Assembly: GCA_903970355.1 (NCBI GenBank)
Contig: CAJCIF010000069.1
Coordinates: 1-7,124, forward strand
Reading direction: 5' to 3'
DNA length: 7,124 nt
DNA from: Actinomycetota bacterium
Lineage (GTDB): Bacteria; Cyanobacteriota; Vampirovibrionia; Obscuribacterales; Obscuribacteraceae
A program made the position numbers and the translations under genes. Of this stretch, positions 6,814-7,124 are shown in pieces (position 1 is the stretch's first letter; each line of letters opens with the position of its first letter). The notes beneath the pieces were generated by a model. The model was not told the DNA's origin and made no database searches. It worked only from the letters and a program-made list of their open reading frames with translations.

Positions 6814-7124
6814 CAGTGATAACAATATGTCCATTTGGTGGCAGGTCGGGTTGCTGATTGCAGTTAGCATTGTCGCCGTTTTCTTTGGTTTGAAATATGA
6901 CCAGGGCGGCGAAAATTTTTTGGAAGAAGCTAAGCTTATGCCTTCCATTTTCAATCAAAAGCAAAGCGGCTTGATGGCTTTGTATGAGCTGGCGACGAAA
7001 GCTGGGCTGCACAGCGAAGCCTGGCAGCGAGCCTATCGCGAGCTACAAGATGTAAAAGGAACTCTCGTAATGATAGGGCCAACCCAAATAATTTCTGATG
7101 CGGAATTTGATCAAATATCAAAGT
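6791..7124 (+). CDS. DUF4350-like membrane protein, 3' end missing
   Basis: The frame is open to the right edge, giving 111 complete codons. It has a polar N-terminus, one hydrophobic helix (about 16-34), then S-I-F-N-Q-K-Q-S-G-L-M-A-L-Y-E-L (52-67) and T-L-V-M-I-G-P-T (91-98). This is the beginning of the DUF4350 pattern, where a strand ending in a Gly-Pro pair follows a predicted helix for a client- or ligand-binding fold of unknown function. ATG 6791 overlaps the DUF4129 gene by 23 bp and has GAGG (6784-6787) three bases upstream. ATG 6827, 13 bp after the DUF4129 stop, is an in-frame alternative without a ribosome site and gives the same membrane helix. Position directly behind DUF4129 strongly supports the family. 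The C-terminal two thirds are likely outside the window. Confidence 0.75.
   Translation, partial: MQNLSSNNSDNNMSIWWQVGLLIAVSIVAVFFGLKYDQGGENFLEEAKLMPSIFNQKQSGLMALYELATKAGLHSEAWQRAYRELQDVKGTLVMIGPTQIISDAEFDQISK

Overview
The window looks like a chromosomal piece of a Gram-negative-type, didermic bacterium with moderate GC content. A weak but specific lineage clue is the second GAF domain of the HD-GYP protein. Its end (H-Q-C, then R-x-W, then E-I-D) is typical of GAF domains from Cyanobacteriota sensor proteins. Together with Tad-type pilus genes and no sign of phototrophy, this would fit a non-photosynthetic relative such as Melainabacteria/Obscuribacterales. That placement is inference, and nothing here proves it. 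No rRNA, tRNA, CRISPR array, insertion sequence or phage gene is visible.

Left part (about 1-5194, all minus strand). The first 2.1 kb is one uninterrupted frame of 711 codons that runs off the left edge. It encodes a TadG/TadE-like protein: a short basic start, one membrane segment, then a very long Ser/Thr/Asn/Gly-rich region presumably outside the inner membrane. Upstream of it is a 170-bp non-coding stretch (2134-2303) with a perfect 12-bp palindrome and several AT-rich inverted repeats. Next come a 757-residue GAF-GAF-linker-HD-GYP protein, a probable cyclic-di-GMP phosphodiesterase with altered metal-site residues, and 38 bp further upstream a NUDIX hydrolase. NUDIX and HD-GYP could share one transcript. 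The TadG-like gene lies in the same direction and may be separately expressed.

Right part (about 5195-7124, all plus strand). Three closely packed genes start divergently from the NUDIX gene: a six-helix membrane protein of the glycerophosphodiester-phosphodiesterase membrane-domain/DUF7847 type, a DUF4129 protein, and a DUF4350 protein cut by the right edge. Gene spacing is 0 bp at the first junction and either a 23-bp overlap or a 13-bp gap at the second. In many bacteria this trio is followed by a MoxR-type AAA+ ATPase and a DUF58 protein, so those genes are expected just beyond the right edge.

Coding density is high and no gene-free stretch exceeds 300 bp. The points most worth a second look are the Asp-to-Asn changes in the HD-GYP metal site, the size and composition of the TadG-like ectodomain, the structured leader in front of it, and the unusual start arrangement of the divergent gene pair at 5126-5211. 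I found no clearly undescribed defence, mobile or RNA system.
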